From Flavobacterium piscisymbiosum (GTDB lineage: Bacteria; Bacteroidota; Bacteroidia; Flavobacteriales; Flavobacteriaceae): 64,000 nucleotides of DNA. Numbering within the stretch: the first letter of the stretch is position 1; the number at the start of each line of letters is the position of its first letter. The notes beneath the pieces are model-generated. The model saw only the letters and a program-made list of their open reading frames with translations, made no database searches and was not told the origin of the DNA. Positions 25,158-34,244 of the stretch are shown one piece after another. The stretch lies in the NCBI RefSeq assembly GCF_020905295.1, contig NZ_JAJJMM010000001.1:1364001-1428000 (forward strand), written 5' to 3'. The position numbers were made by a program, and so were the translations under genes.

Positions 25158-25898
25158 ATGAATTTTATCAAAAAAATATTTTCTAAATCCCGTTCTCTAG
25201 AAGACGGGATTTTTTTTGACACTATTCAGAAAATACTTGGTTTTCAGCCTGCTACAATCGATTTTTATAAGAAAGCTTTCACACATAGGTCTTCAAATAA
25301 AATAGACGAATCAGGACATCCAATAAATTATGAGCGATTAGAGTTTTTAGGAGATGCTATGTTAAGTGCCGTAATTGCAGCACATTTATTTAATAAAGCA
25401 CCAAATGGCGACGAAGGTTATCTGACTAAAATGCGATCAAAAATTGTGAGTCGCGAACATTTGAATGAGCTGGGTAAAGATTTAAATTTAGTTCGTTTTG
25501 TAGAAAGCAAAGTACCTATTCAGCATTTTGGAGAAAATATTCATGGTAATATTTTCGAATCACTTGTAGGTGCTATTTATCTGGATAAAGGATATGCATT
25601 TTGCGAAAAGTTTATTCAAAAGCGGGTTGTTGCTCCTTATGTTGATATTGCACGACTTGAAGGCAAAGTAATTAGTTATAAAAGTTTGGTTATCGAATGG
25701 TGTCAGAAAGAAAAGAGAGTCTTTCATTACGACATTTTTGAGGATAACGGTATAGACGGTCAGCGCTTATTTGGCGTTAAATTAAGTATAGACGATAAAG
25801 TAATCGCACGAGCGCGGGCAACTTCAAAAAAGAAAGCAGAAGAGAAAGCATCACAAAGAGCTTATTTTGCATTTCAGGAAAAAATAGACAAGAAATAG
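25158..25898 (+). CDS. rnc: Ribonuclease III
   Basis: This 246-residue dsRNA-specific endonuclease processes rRNA and mRNA. The signature ERLEFLGDAML is at residues 59-69, with GNIFESLVGAIYLDKGY later in the catalytic domain. A C-terminal dsRNA-binding domain ends with ATSKKKAEEKASQRAYF. It begins 9 bp after fabF. Confidence 0.97.
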   Translation: MNFIKKIFSKSRSLEDGIFFDTIQKILGFQPATIDFYKKAFTHRSSNKIDESGHPINYERLEFLGDAMLSAVIAAHLFNKAPNGDEGYLTKMRSKIVSREHLNELGKDLNLVRFVESKVPIQHFGENIHGNIFESLVGAIYLDKGYAFCEKFIQKRVVAPYVDIARLEGKVISYKSLVIEWCQKEKRVFHYDIFEDNGIDGQRLFGVKLSIDDKVIARARATSKKKAEEKASQRAYFAFQEKIDKK

Positions 25899-26023
25899 CT
25901 ACAATTTTAGTGTAACTATCTTAAAGCTATAACGTTTTCGTTTATAAATTAATAAAAACAAGCACATCTTAACTATTTAAGCTCCGCTAGAAATAGTATA
26001 TTTACACCTTGATTTTTCATGAC

Positions 26024-26512
26024 ATGGCTATTCATAGATTGGATTTAGACGAATTTGACGAAATTGATTATTATTTAATGGCAATTCATACTTCATTAGA
26101 AGATTATAGATTGGCCTATTTTATCAATAAAAACCTTCCGATAAACTTAAGTAAGAGCAAAAACGAGATCCATGCTCAGACTAAAGAAGGCGAGGCAAAT
26201 TTTTCGAGATTCTATTATTATGATGCTGAGAAAACAGTTTCATGGAATTTAATTCAGAATAAAAATGAAATCATTTCAACGAGTAGAAATGATTCCCAGG
26301 ATTTGTTTTCCAATGAAACAAGTGAGGTTTCAACAACAATTCATTTACTTCCTGAATTCAAAAAAGTAGATTTTTTCCTGAAAATAGAGAATAGCGAAGA
26401 GGCTCTCGATTTTTCAGAAATTCAACAACAATTAAATACCATCGAGAGTATTGCAGCTATTTATGCTGTAGATACCGATAAAATAAAATCAAAAAACAAT
26501 CTAATTTTTTAA
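26024..26512 (+). CDS. IPExxxVDY-family protein
   Basis: A flavobacterial family of unknown function, usually between rnc and pyk. The ATG at 26024 gives 162 residues (MAIHRLDLDEFDEIDYYLMAIH). A TTG at 26009 would add five residues and is less likely. The family-naming motif appears here as LPEFKKVDFFL, a variant with L for I and F for Y. The protein is acidic and soluble, with no signal peptide. Its stop lies 5 bp before the pyruvate kinase start, so it is in that operon. Confidence 0.85.
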   Translation: MAIHRLDLDEFDEIDYYLMAIHTSLEDYRLAYFINKNLPINLSKSKNEIHAQTKEGEANFSRFYYYDAEKTVSWNLIQNKNEIISTSRNDSQDLFSNETSEVSTTIHLLPEFKKVDFFLKIENSEEALDFSEIQQQLNTIESIAAIYAVDTDKIKSKNNLIF

Positions 26513-26517
26513 AAAAA

Positions 26518-27948
26518 ATGTTAACAAACAAAAAAACCAAAATTGTCGCTACACTTGGTCCTGCATGTGGTACGAGAGAGATCATTAAAGATATGATCGA
26601 TGCAGGGGTTAATGTGTTTAGAGTTAATTTTTCGCATGCTGATTACGAAGGTGTAAAAGAGAAAATTAATATTATTAGAGGACTAAACGAAGAGTTTGGT
26701 TACACAACTGCAATCCTTGGAGATTTACAGGGACCAAAACTAAGAGTTGGTGTAATGGAGGAAGGAACTGTTGTTCATGATGGTGATTTAATCACTTTTA
26801 CAACAGCAGAAGATATTTTAGGAACTGCTTCTAAAGTATTCATGAAATACCAAAATTTTCCAAATGATGTGAATCCGGGAGAGCGTATTTTGCTTGATGA
26901 CGGTAAATTGATTTTCGAAATTATTTCTACTGATAAAAAGACTGAAGTTGTTGCTAAAGTAATTCAGGGTGGAGAATTAAAATCTAAAAAAGGAGTTAAT
27001 CTTCCAAACACTAAGATTTCTTTACCAGCTTTGACTGAAAAAGATATTGCAGATGCTATTTTTGCTATTGAGCAAAAAGTAGACTGGATCGCACTTTCGT
27101 TTGTAAAAACACCTCGCGATTTACAAGACTTACAAGAATTGATCGCTAAACATTCAGAATATAAAATTCCGATTGTAGCTAAAATTGAAATGCCGGAAGC
27201 TCTTGAGAACATGGATAAAATTGTAGCATATTGCGACGCTTTAATGGTGGCACGTGGAGATTTAGGAGTTGAACTTCCTGCTCACGAAGTACCATTGGTT
27301 CAAAAAGATTTGATCCGCAGAGCAAAAATTGCAAGAATTCCTGTTATCGTTGCTACACAAATGATGGAGACAATGATTACAAGTCTTACACCAACAAGAG
27401 CTGAAGTAAACGACGTTGCAAACTCTGTAATGGACGGTGCTGATGCTGTAATGTTGTCTGGAGAAACTGCTACAGGAAATTATCCAGTACAAGTTATTCA
27501 AAAAATGACACAAATTTGTGAAGCTGTAGAGGATTCTCCGCTAATTCAGGTTCCACAAAACACTCCACAAATTAAAACAAAACGTTTTGTTACTAAAACA
27601 GTTTGTCATCAGGCAGCTTTATTGGCTAACGAAATCAAAGCAAAAGCAATTTGTACTTTAACAAATAGCGGATACACTGCTTTTCAGGTTTCGGCTTGGA
27701 GACCATCTGCACATATTTTAGTATTTACTTCAAACAGAAGAATCTTAACACAATTGAATTTATTATGGGGAGTAAAATCATACTTCTATGATAAAGACGT
27801 AAGTACAGATGATACTGTAACAGATGTAAATAAAATTGCAGTTGAAAAAGGATATGCTACAAAAGGTGATTATTTAATTAACCTTGCAGCTATGCCAATT
27901 AAGGATAAAGGAATGGTAAATACCATGAGAGTTTCTGAAATAGAGTAA
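26518..27948 (+). CDS. pyk: Pyruvate kinase
   Basis: This 476-residue enzyme makes pyruvate and ATP from phosphoenolpyruvate. Landmarks are KIVATLGPACGTREIIKDMI, VNFSHAD, the ILGDLQGPKLRVG segment, the active-site KIEMPEALEN, VARGDLGVELP and the C-terminal allosteric domain. It sits in the order rnc-IPExxxVDY-pyk and ends at a strong symmetrical terminator. Confidence 0.98.
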   Translation: MLTNKKTKIVATLGPACGTREIIKDMIDAGVNVFRVNFSHADYEGVKEKINIIRGLNEEFGYTTAILGDLQGPKLRVGVMEEGTVVHDGDLITFTTAEDILGTASKVFMKYQNFPNDVNPGERILLDDGKLIFEIISTDKKTEVVAKVIQGGELKSKKGVNLPNTKISLPALTEKDIADAIFAIEQKVDWIALSFVKTPRDLQDLQELIAKHSEYKIPIVAKIEMPEALENMDKIVAYCDALMVARGDLGVELPAHEVPLVQKDLIRRAKIARIPVIVATQMMETMITSLTPTRAEVNDVANSVMDGADAVMLSGETATGNYPVQVIQKMTQICEAVEDSPLIQVPQNTPQIKTKRFVTKTVCHQAALLANEIKAKAICTLTNSGYTAFQVSAWRPSAHILVFTSNRRILTQLNLLWGVKSYFYDKDVSTDDTVTDVNKIAVEKGYATKGDYLINLAAMPIKDKGMVNTMRVSEIE

Positions 27949-27964
27949 TCTTTATTTATAATAT

Positions 27965-27998
27965 AAAAAAGCCATTCGATATCGAATGGCTTTTTTTT
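27965..27998. terminator. Terminator of pyk
   Basis: The perfect palindrome GCCATTCGATATCGAATGGC (27971-27990) is flanked by A and T runs. It can serve both strands. Confidence 0.9.
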
Positions 27999-27999
27999 G

Positions 28000-28625
28000 G
28001 TTTAAACTTTTTTGATTTGTAAAAGACTTATGATAAAATCATGAGTCTTTTTTTGTTTAGATGCTAATGAATTTATTTTCAGAGATGAATTATAAAAATA
28101 AGATTCGGAATCTTTTTAAGCAGTTTTCGCTTTAAATAATTAAGATAAAAAATTAAAATTTTGTCTTGAAATAACAAATCAAAAAAGATTGAAAATTTCG
28201 AACCATTTAAAATTTGAAATCTTGCGTTTAAATTTTAATAAAAAATCATATCAAATTAAAAGTGTTGTTCTGACGCTTTTTTTTATCAGAATAAAATTCA
28301 AAAATCTGGTTACTGATTAAATCATTTTATGCAGCATATTTTATAAAATCAAACAATTAGGAGTAAAATAAGACATTTTTATTGTTTCATTTTATAAAAT
28401 GAAACAATGTCAGACCATATAAATGCTATTCTTAGTTTTTTTATTGGTTAATTTTGAGACAGTTAAATAAAAGTTAAGAAAATTCTTGTTTCAAAATATA
28501 CCTGTTAAACATATAGAGAATTGATATAAACCAAATTTAACTTCGCGCATCTGGCTATTTAAAATAGTAATTTTCTTATATAAAATGTTGGCTAATAAAA
28601 GGATTTATTAATAAATTTTAGTACC
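28000..28625. promoter_or_regulatory. Gap upstream of the sulfatase run, with a 28-bp palindrome
   Basis: There is no gene. The perfect 28-bp palindrome at 28381-28408 has the half-site attgtttcatttta. A second, near-matching half-to-full site at 28338-28358 (attttataaaatcaaacaat) lies ~43 bp upstream. A shorter hairpin around 28020-28055 (aaagacttat/atgagtctttt) may be a second pyk terminator. No clear TAnnTTTG box was found between the palindrome and the sulfatase start. Confidence 0.65.
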
Positions 28626-30326
28626 ATGAAACAAAGTAGACTTAAAAATGGATTTAGAAATTCACTAATGCTCTTTGCATTAACTTGTTTTTCGATAACG
28701 AATGCACAGAATACAAAAAAGCCCAATGTTCTTATTCTTTGGGGAGATGATATTGGAACAACCAATATAAGTGCTTATAGTGATGGATTAATGGGATATA
28801 CAACGCCTAATATCGATCGTATTGGGAACGAAGGATTGCGATTTCTACAATATTACGGAGAGCAAAGTTGTACCGCAGGGCGTGCTGCATTATTAACGGG
28901 GCAACACGGGATTCGTAGTGGATTAACTAAAGTAGGTTTTCCAGGTGCGCCTATGGGTATGAGTCAGTTAGATCCTTCAATTGGAGGTATCATGAAAAAC
29001 TTGGGTTATGCTACAGGTCAGTTTGGTAAAAATCACGTTGGAGACCGTAACGAGAGCTTACCTACAGTGAACGGATTTGATGAATTTTTTGGAAACTTAT
29101 ATCACTTAAATGCTGAAGAAGAACCAGAATTGCCGGATTATCCAAAAGATCCAGCTTATCTGAAAAAATTCGGGCCAAGAGGAGTTTTGAAATGTACTGC
29201 AACAAATGTTGATGATCCTAGTATTCCAGATGCTCGTTTTGGAAAAATAGGAAAACAAAGAATCGAAGATACAGGTCCTCTTACTAAAAAAAGAATGGAA
29301 ACTATAGATGATGAAACATCTGCTGCAGCTATTGATTTTATAAAAAGACAAACCGCTGCCGGAAAACCATTTTTCTGTTGGTTCAATGCTACGCGTATGC
29401 ACCTTCGTACACACGTTAGAGCAGAGCATAGAGGGAGATATACTCATGGAGACAGTGAATATATAGATGGTATGATCGAACACGATTTAACAATTGGAGA
29501 TATCTTAAAAGCATTAGACGATTTGGGTATTGCTGATAATACGATTGTGGTGTATTCTACAGATAATGGTCCTCATATGAATACATGGCCTGATGGTGCT
29601 ATGACCCCATTTCGTTCTGAAAAAAATACAAACTGGGAAGGCGCCTTTAGAGTTCCTTGTTTAGTGCGTTGGCCGGGAGTTATCAAACCAGGGCAAATTA
29701 CAAATGAGCTGATGAGTCATAATGACTGGATGCCAACATTGGCTTCAATTGCAGGTGAACCAGATTTAGTAAAAAAATTATTGAACGGTTATAATGCAAA
29801 TGGTAAAAACTACAATGTTCACTTAGATGGATTCGATCAATCTGCATTGCTTCGTGGTACAGGACCAAGTGTAAGAGATAAATTCTTTTATTCAGATGAT
29901 GATGGTTTATTGGTAGGCTTACGTCAGGGAGATTATAAATATGTTTTTGCTGAACAGCGTATGCAGGGTACGATGGGGCTTTGGGCAGAACCTTTTACAA
30001 AACTTCGTATGCAAAAAATTTTCAATTTAATGCAAGATCCTTATGAAAGGGCAGATATCACTTCGAATACCTATTGGGATTGGATTATGAATCATGTTCC
30101 ATCTGTATATGGTCTTATGGAGCAGGTATTTATTTTTGCTGAAACATTTGATAAATATCCTCCGCGGTCGGTGCCTCCAAGTTTTAACCCAACAACTATA
30201 TTGGAGCAAAAATTATTACAAATAAAAGCGAAGGCATTTTTAGAAAAAGAAAGAAAAATTCTGCCAGGTGCTGCAAATGAAAGTGTTGATGATGCAAATG
30301 CAAAAACAGATAAAAAGAAAAAATAA
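28626..30326 (+). CDS. Secreted arylsulfatase, CxAxR type
   Basis: This 566-residue sulfatase-family protein has a signal peptide ending at about residue 28 (SITNAQ). Metal ligands fit the family: DD in LILWGDDIG (residues 41-42) and DNG in VVYSTDNGPHMNTWP. The formylglycine motif is Cys82-Thr-Ala-Gly-Arg86, so Ala replaces the usual Pro. Sulfatases hydrolyse sulfate esters after conversion of this Cys, and no maturase gene is in the window. The C-terminus is Lys/Asp rich (ANAKTDKKKK). A hairpin separates it from the next gene. Substrate unknown. Confidence 0.92.
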   Translation: MKQSRLKNGFRNSLMLFALTCFSITNAQNTKKPNVLILWGDDIGTTNISAYSDGLMGYTTPNIDRIGNEGLRFLQYYGEQSCTAGRAALLTGQHGIRSGLTKVGFPGAPMGMSQLDPSIGGIMKNLGYATGQFGKNHVGDRNESLPTVNGFDEFFGNLYHLNAEEEPELPDYPKDPAYLKKFGPRGVLKCTATNVDDPSIPDARFGKIGKQRIEDTGPLTKKRMETIDDETSAAAIDFIKRQTAAGKPFFCWFNATRMHLRTHVRAEHRGRYTHGDSEYIDGMIEHDLTIGDILKALDDLGIADNTIVVYSTDNGPHMNTWPDGAMTPFRSEKNTNWEGAFRVPCLVRWPGVIKPGQITNELMSHNDWMPTLASIAGEPDLVKKLLNGYNANGKNYNVHLDGFDQSALLRGTGPSVRDKFFYSDDDGLLVGLRQGDYKYVFAEQRMQGTMGLWAEPFTKLRMQKIFNLMQDPYERADITSNTYWDWIMNHVPSVYGLMEQVFIFAETFDKYPPRSVPPSFNPTTILEQKLLQIKAKAFLEKERKILPGAANESVDDANAKTDKKKK

Positions 30327-30343
30327 AAAAAATTAGGATTAAT

Positions 30344-30375
30344 AAAGCTTGAGTTATTCTCATAACTCAGGCTTT
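30344..30375 (+). terminator. Hairpin between sulfatase 1 and the HAD gene
   Basis: TTGAGTTAT and ATAACTCA(G) arms extended by AAGC/GCTT, with a 3-base loop, then TTTT. It may limit read-through within the run. Confidence 0.65.
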
Positions 30376-30398
30376 TCAATAATTTAAAAATCAATATC

Positions 30399-31415
30399 AT
30401 GTATAAAAAACTATATATATTGCCCTTGTTTTTATTATTGTTGGGCTCGTGCAAAAAGTCTGATACTATCGCTACCACTAATCCTAAAGATAGTACGCAA
30501 ACTATTGCGACAAGCGGGGATCCGCTACCAAGCTGGAATGACGGAGCTTTGAAAAAAGATATAATTGCTTATGTTACTAAGGTTACAAAAGAAGGAAGTC
30601 CGGATTTTATTCCTATAGAAAACAGAATAGCGACTTTTGATAATGACGGAACGCTTTGGGCTGAAAAACCATACGTTCAGGAATTATTTGCTTTTTACCG
30701 CGTTAAGAAAATGATTGAAGCTAAGCCTGAATTAGCTCAAAAACAACCTTTTAAGGCTGTAGTTGAAAAAGACAAAACCTTTTTTGAAAAAGGTGGCGAT
30801 AAAGCCCTTATCGAATTAGTGGCTGCCACACATACAGGCATGACCGAAGATGAATTTGAAGCTTCTACAAAAGAGTTTTTTGCTAGTGCCCAATATCCTG
30901 GTAAAAACGTTCCGCTAAAACAAATTAGATATCAGCCACAATTGGAGCTTTTGAATTATTTGCGTGCAAATGGTTTCAAAACTTTCATTGTAACAGGTGG
31001 AACTATTGAATTAGTCAGAGCAATATCAGCTGATTTTTACGGAATCCCAAAAGAACAAGTAGTAGGAACTTCTTTTAAATACTCTTTTGATGATGCAGCC
31101 AATAGCGTAAAAAGAGAACCGGCTTTGGATCTTCTTAACGATAAGGCAGGAAAACCAATCGGGATACAATTACACATTGGCCAAAGACCGGTTTTTGCCT
31201 GCGGTAACGAAGGCGGAGCGGGCGATCTTGCCATGTTAAGATATTCCTCAGGAAGCAAATATCCTTCTTTTCAAATGATTGTAAATCATAATGACTCTAT
31301 TAGAGAATACAGTTATCAGGAAAAAGATAATTTATCCTTAAATACTGCCGCCAAATACAAATATCATGTAATCAGCATGAAAGACGATTGGAAAACTATA
31401 TTCCCCGATAAATGA
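30399..31415 (+). CDS. HAD-superfamily phosphatase-like lipoprotein
   Basis: A 338-residue lipoprotein (signal ends GSC with lipidated Cys18) carrying a haloacid-dehalogenase domain. Motif I is DNDGT at 81-85 (nucleophile Asp81) in RIATFDNDGTLWAEKP. Motif II is FIVTGGT, and motif III/IV includes GNEGGAGDLAMLRY. The layout resembles phosphoserine-phosphatase-like HADs, so it should remove phosphate from a small molecule outside the cytoplasm. It sits between the two sulfatases, which suggests that all three act on the same extracytoplasmic substrate class. That is inference. Confidence 0.88.
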   Translation: MYKKLYILPLFLLLLGSCKKSDTIATTNPKDSTQTIATSGDPLPSWNDGALKKDIIAYVTKVTKEGSPDFIPIENRIATFDNDGTLWAEKPYVQELFAFYRVKKMIEAKPELAQKQPFKAVVEKDKTFFEKGGDKALIELVAATHTGMTEDEFEASTKEFFASAQYPGKNVPLKQIRYQPQLELLNYLRANGFKTFIVTGGTIELVRAISADFYGIPKEQVVGTSFKYSFDDAANSVKREPALDLLNDKAGKPIGIQLHIGQRPVFACGNEGGAGDLAMLRYSSGSKYPSFQMIVNHNDSIREYSYQEKDNLSLNTAAKYKYHVISMKDDWKTIFPDK

Positions 31416-31507
31416 TATAATTCTAAGAACTGATTAAAAGCCTTTAAAATAATTTTCATGCCCAAAATAGATAAAATAATTTAAACACTTTATTTATCAG
31501 ACAAACT

Positions 31508-33130
31508 ATGAAAACAAAGAAAGTATTAATCAAGTCAAACATCATTACAAGTTTTATTGTAATATGTTTTTTACTAGTTGCTAGTATGGGATATTCCCAA
31601 AAAAGCCCCAACATTATTATCTTATTATCAGATGATACCGGATGGGGAGATTTAGGTCCTTATGGAGGAGGAGAAGGCCGTGGTGCTGCAACCCCAAATA
31701 TAGATAAAATGGCAAAAGAAGGCATGCAGTTCTGGTCTTTTTATGGACAGCCAAGCTGTACTCCAGGCAGGGCAGCCTTGATAACAGGAAGAATTCCTAA
31801 CCGAAGCGGTATGACAACCGTAGCATTTCCTGGTGATGGAGGTGGTTTACCAAAAGCAGAGTGGACATTGGCTTCTATATTAAAACGTAAAAACTATAAC
31901 ACCTTTTTTGCCGGAAAATGGCACCTTGGTGAAGAAGATTATTCAATGCCAATTGCACAAGGTTTTGATGTTATGAAAAATGTAACATTATATCACTTAA
32001 ATGCTTATACCTATACAGATCCTGAATGGAATGCAGATATGCCTGATGATATTCGTGCTCAATGGGCAAAAGGAACCAAAGGAGCATTAGAAGGTGAAGC
32101 TGGAAAACCATATAGAGAAGTTAGAAAAATTGATGGAAAAGTAATTCCGTATCTGGATCAATATACAGAAGAGGAATCTATCAAATGGCTGAAAGAAAAT
32201 GGCAAAAAAGGAGATAAACCATTTTTTATGGAAATTTCTTTTGCAAAAAACCACCAACCAAACTTACCACATCCTGATTTTGCGGGTAAATCTGCGGGTA
32301 AAAATAAATATGCTGATTGTATTGTAGAATTGGATACCAGAATTGGACGTATTATCGATGAAGTTCGTAACATGGGAATTGCCGAAAATACTTTAATTAT
32401 TTACACAGTAGATAATGGTACCTGGCAAGATGTTTATCCAGATTGCGGATATACACCTTTTAGAGGAACAAAAGGAACAGACCGTGAAGGTGGAAGCCGT
32501 ATTCCAACACTCGCATGGTGGCCTGGAAAAATTAAACCAGGAACTCAAAATCATGATATTTTAGGAACACTTGATTTCATGGCAACATTTGCTGCTTTAT
32601 CAGGTCAGGAACTACCAACCGTAGACCGAGAAGGCAAGCCAACTATTTTTGATAGTTATGATATGTCTCCTGTTTTATTTGGCACAGGAAAATCAAAAAG
32701 AACAATGTGGTTTTATTTTACAGAAGATGAATTATTGCCGGGAGCAATAAGAATTGGAAAATTCAAAGCTGTCTTTAATTTACGTGGTGATAACGGACAA
32801 GCAACAGGAGGTTTAGCGGTAGATTCTAATTTAGGATGGAAAGGGGCATCTAGTTATGTAGCAACTGTACCACAAATATTTGACTTATGGGCAGATCCTC
32901 AGGAACGTTACGATTTATTCATGAATAACTTTACAGAGAAAACCTGGTTCTTGCCAACTGTTCAGAACATTATTGGAGAATTTGCTAAAACCTATGAAAA
33001 ATATCCACCTCATGTAGTACAAAGTAACCTGTATCCTGGCCCAATTACTATTGATAACTATTTGAAGCTGAAAGAAGCACAAGAGAAATTGAAATCCATA
33101 TCAACAGCTAAAAGAAGTGGCGGAGGGTGA
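31508..33130 (+). CDS. Secreted arylsulfatase, CxPxR type
   Basis: A 540-residue sulfatase with a signal peptide ending near MGYSQ. It has SDDTGWGDLG (metal-binding DD at 42-43), the canonical formylglycine motif Cys84-Thr-Pro-Gly-Arg88, GKWHLG, and VDNGTWQDVYPD. It shares architecture with sulfatase 1 (including the YHLNA stretch) and is probably a paralogue. It needs a formylglycine-generating or anaerobic maturase encoded elsewhere. It ends in a Gly-rich tail and a hairpin terminator. Confidence 0.94.
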   Translation: MKTKKVLIKSNIITSFIVICFLLVASMGYSQKSPNIIILLSDDTGWGDLGPYGGGEGRGAATPNIDKMAKEGMQFWSFYGQPSCTPGRAALITGRIPNRSGMTTVAFPGDGGGLPKAEWTLASILKRKNYNTFFAGKWHLGEEDYSMPIAQGFDVMKNVTLYHLNAYTYTDPEWNADMPDDIRAQWAKGTKGALEGEAGKPYREVRKIDGKVIPYLDQYTEEESIKWLKENGKKGDKPFFMEISFAKNHQPNLPHPDFAGKSAGKNKYADCIVELDTRIGRIIDEVRNMGIAENTLIIYTVDNGTWQDVYPDCGYTPFRGTKGTDREGGSRIPTLAWWPGKIKPGTQNHDILGTLDFMATFAALSGQELPTVDREGKPTIFDSYDMSPVLFGTGKSKRTMWFYFTEDELLPGAIRIGKFKAVFNLRGDNGQATGGLAVDSNLGWKGASSYVATVPQIFDLWADPQERYDLFMNNFTEKTWFLPTVQNIIGEFAKTYEKYPPHVVQSNLYPGPITIDNYLKLKEAQEKLKSISTAKRSGGG

Positions 33131-33177
33131 TATAGAACGATTTATATAAACTATAATTTAGTTATAAAAATTCAAAC

Positions 33178-33208
33178 AAAGCAACCTTTACATATTCAAG
33201 GTTGCTTT
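33178..33208 (+). terminator. Hairpin after sulfatase 2
   Basis: AAAGCAACCTT and AAGGTTGCTTT arms with a 9-base loop. The T run is short, so termination may be partial. Confidence 0.65.
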
Positions 33209-33389
33209 GTTTAAATTTTATCTAATGATGCTAAATCTTAAAAATATTAATATCACATAATCAGTATAAAAGTGACTGTAATAAAATATTTGTAGGGAAT
33301 AAGTAAATATTATTATGTAAATCATTTCTTGTTAAATAAAAACAAGTAGATTTGTTTTTTTAATTATTATAAATTTTAAAAAAAACCAT

Positions 33390-34214
33390 ATGGAATTGTC
33401 ACTCAAATATTTTAAAATTGATTTTTTGTTAAAATTAATTTGTTGTTTTTTAAGTATCACAGCTTTTGCACAAGAAGAAAAGGCTGGAGCAAGTGCTCAG
33501 GAGTTGGCAGACAAACTGGCAAATCCGGTAGCAAGTTTAATTAGTGTGCCTTTGCAAAACAATCTTAATTATGGTATTGGTCCTTTCAACGGATCAAAGT
33601 ATACTATAAATATTCAGCCAGTTGTTCCCTTTAAATTAAGTGATAATTTAAATTTAATTACACGATATATTCTTCCGGTTGTCGATCAAAGAGATATTAC
33701 AGGAGAAAACACTCATGAGTTTGGTTTAAGTGATGCAACAGTAACCGCTTTTTTTGCTCCTAAAACAAAAGGACTTATTTTCGGATTTGGACCAGCCTTT
33801 TTAGTACCAACCGCTACGGAAAAAGTTTTAGGAACAGAGAAATTTGGTATAGGGCCAAGTGTCTTAGTTATGCATCAGGGAAAAGGACTTTCGGTAGGTT
33901 TTCTTGCCAATCAAATTTGGTCAGTTGCCGGAAAAGAAGAACGTGCAGATGTTAATAGTTTTTATACTCAAATATTTCTTTCACATAGTTATAAAAGCGG
34001 AGCAAGCTTAGGTGTAAATGCCGAAATCACTCAAAATTGGGAAGCAAATACAACCATGATTTCTTTAAATCCATCTGTTGGGGGCATTACTAAATTTGGC
34101 GATCAGATTGTACAGTTTAGCATTCAGCCCTTAATACCAATTGTTGGTCCGCATGAATCAAGACCAGATTGGGGATTGAGAGCCGTTGTTGCTTTTGTAT
34201 TTCCAGGATCTTAA
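33390..34214 (+). CDS. Outer-membrane beta-barrel transporter-like protein
   Basis: This 274-residue protein has a signal peptide (cleavage near AFAQ), then ELADKLANPVASLISVPLQNNLNYGIGP, a motif shared by proteins labelled 'neuromedin U' or 'transporter' in many bacterial genomes. The rest alternates polar and hydrophobic residues with Gly and aromatic girdle positions, consistent with a ~12-strand barrel ending WGLRAVVAFVFPGS. It begins the tightly spaced block that runs to 40917, with 30 bp to the next gene. The transported compound is unknown. Confidence 0.78.
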   Translation: MELSLKYFKIDFLLKLICCFLSITAFAQEEKAGASAQELADKLANPVASLISVPLQNNLNYGIGPFNGSKYTINIQPVVPFKLSDNLNLITRYILPVVDQRDITGENTHEFGLSDATVTAFFAPKTKGLIFGFGPAFLVPTATEKVLGTEKFGIGPSVLVMHQGKGLSVGFLANQIWSVAGKEERADVNSFYTQIFLSHSYKSGASLGVNAEITQNWEANTTMISLNPSVGGITKFGDQIVQFSIQPLIPIVGPHESRPDWGLRAVVAFVFPGS

Positions 34215-34244
34215 AAAATAAAATTTCAATATAAAATCATTACT

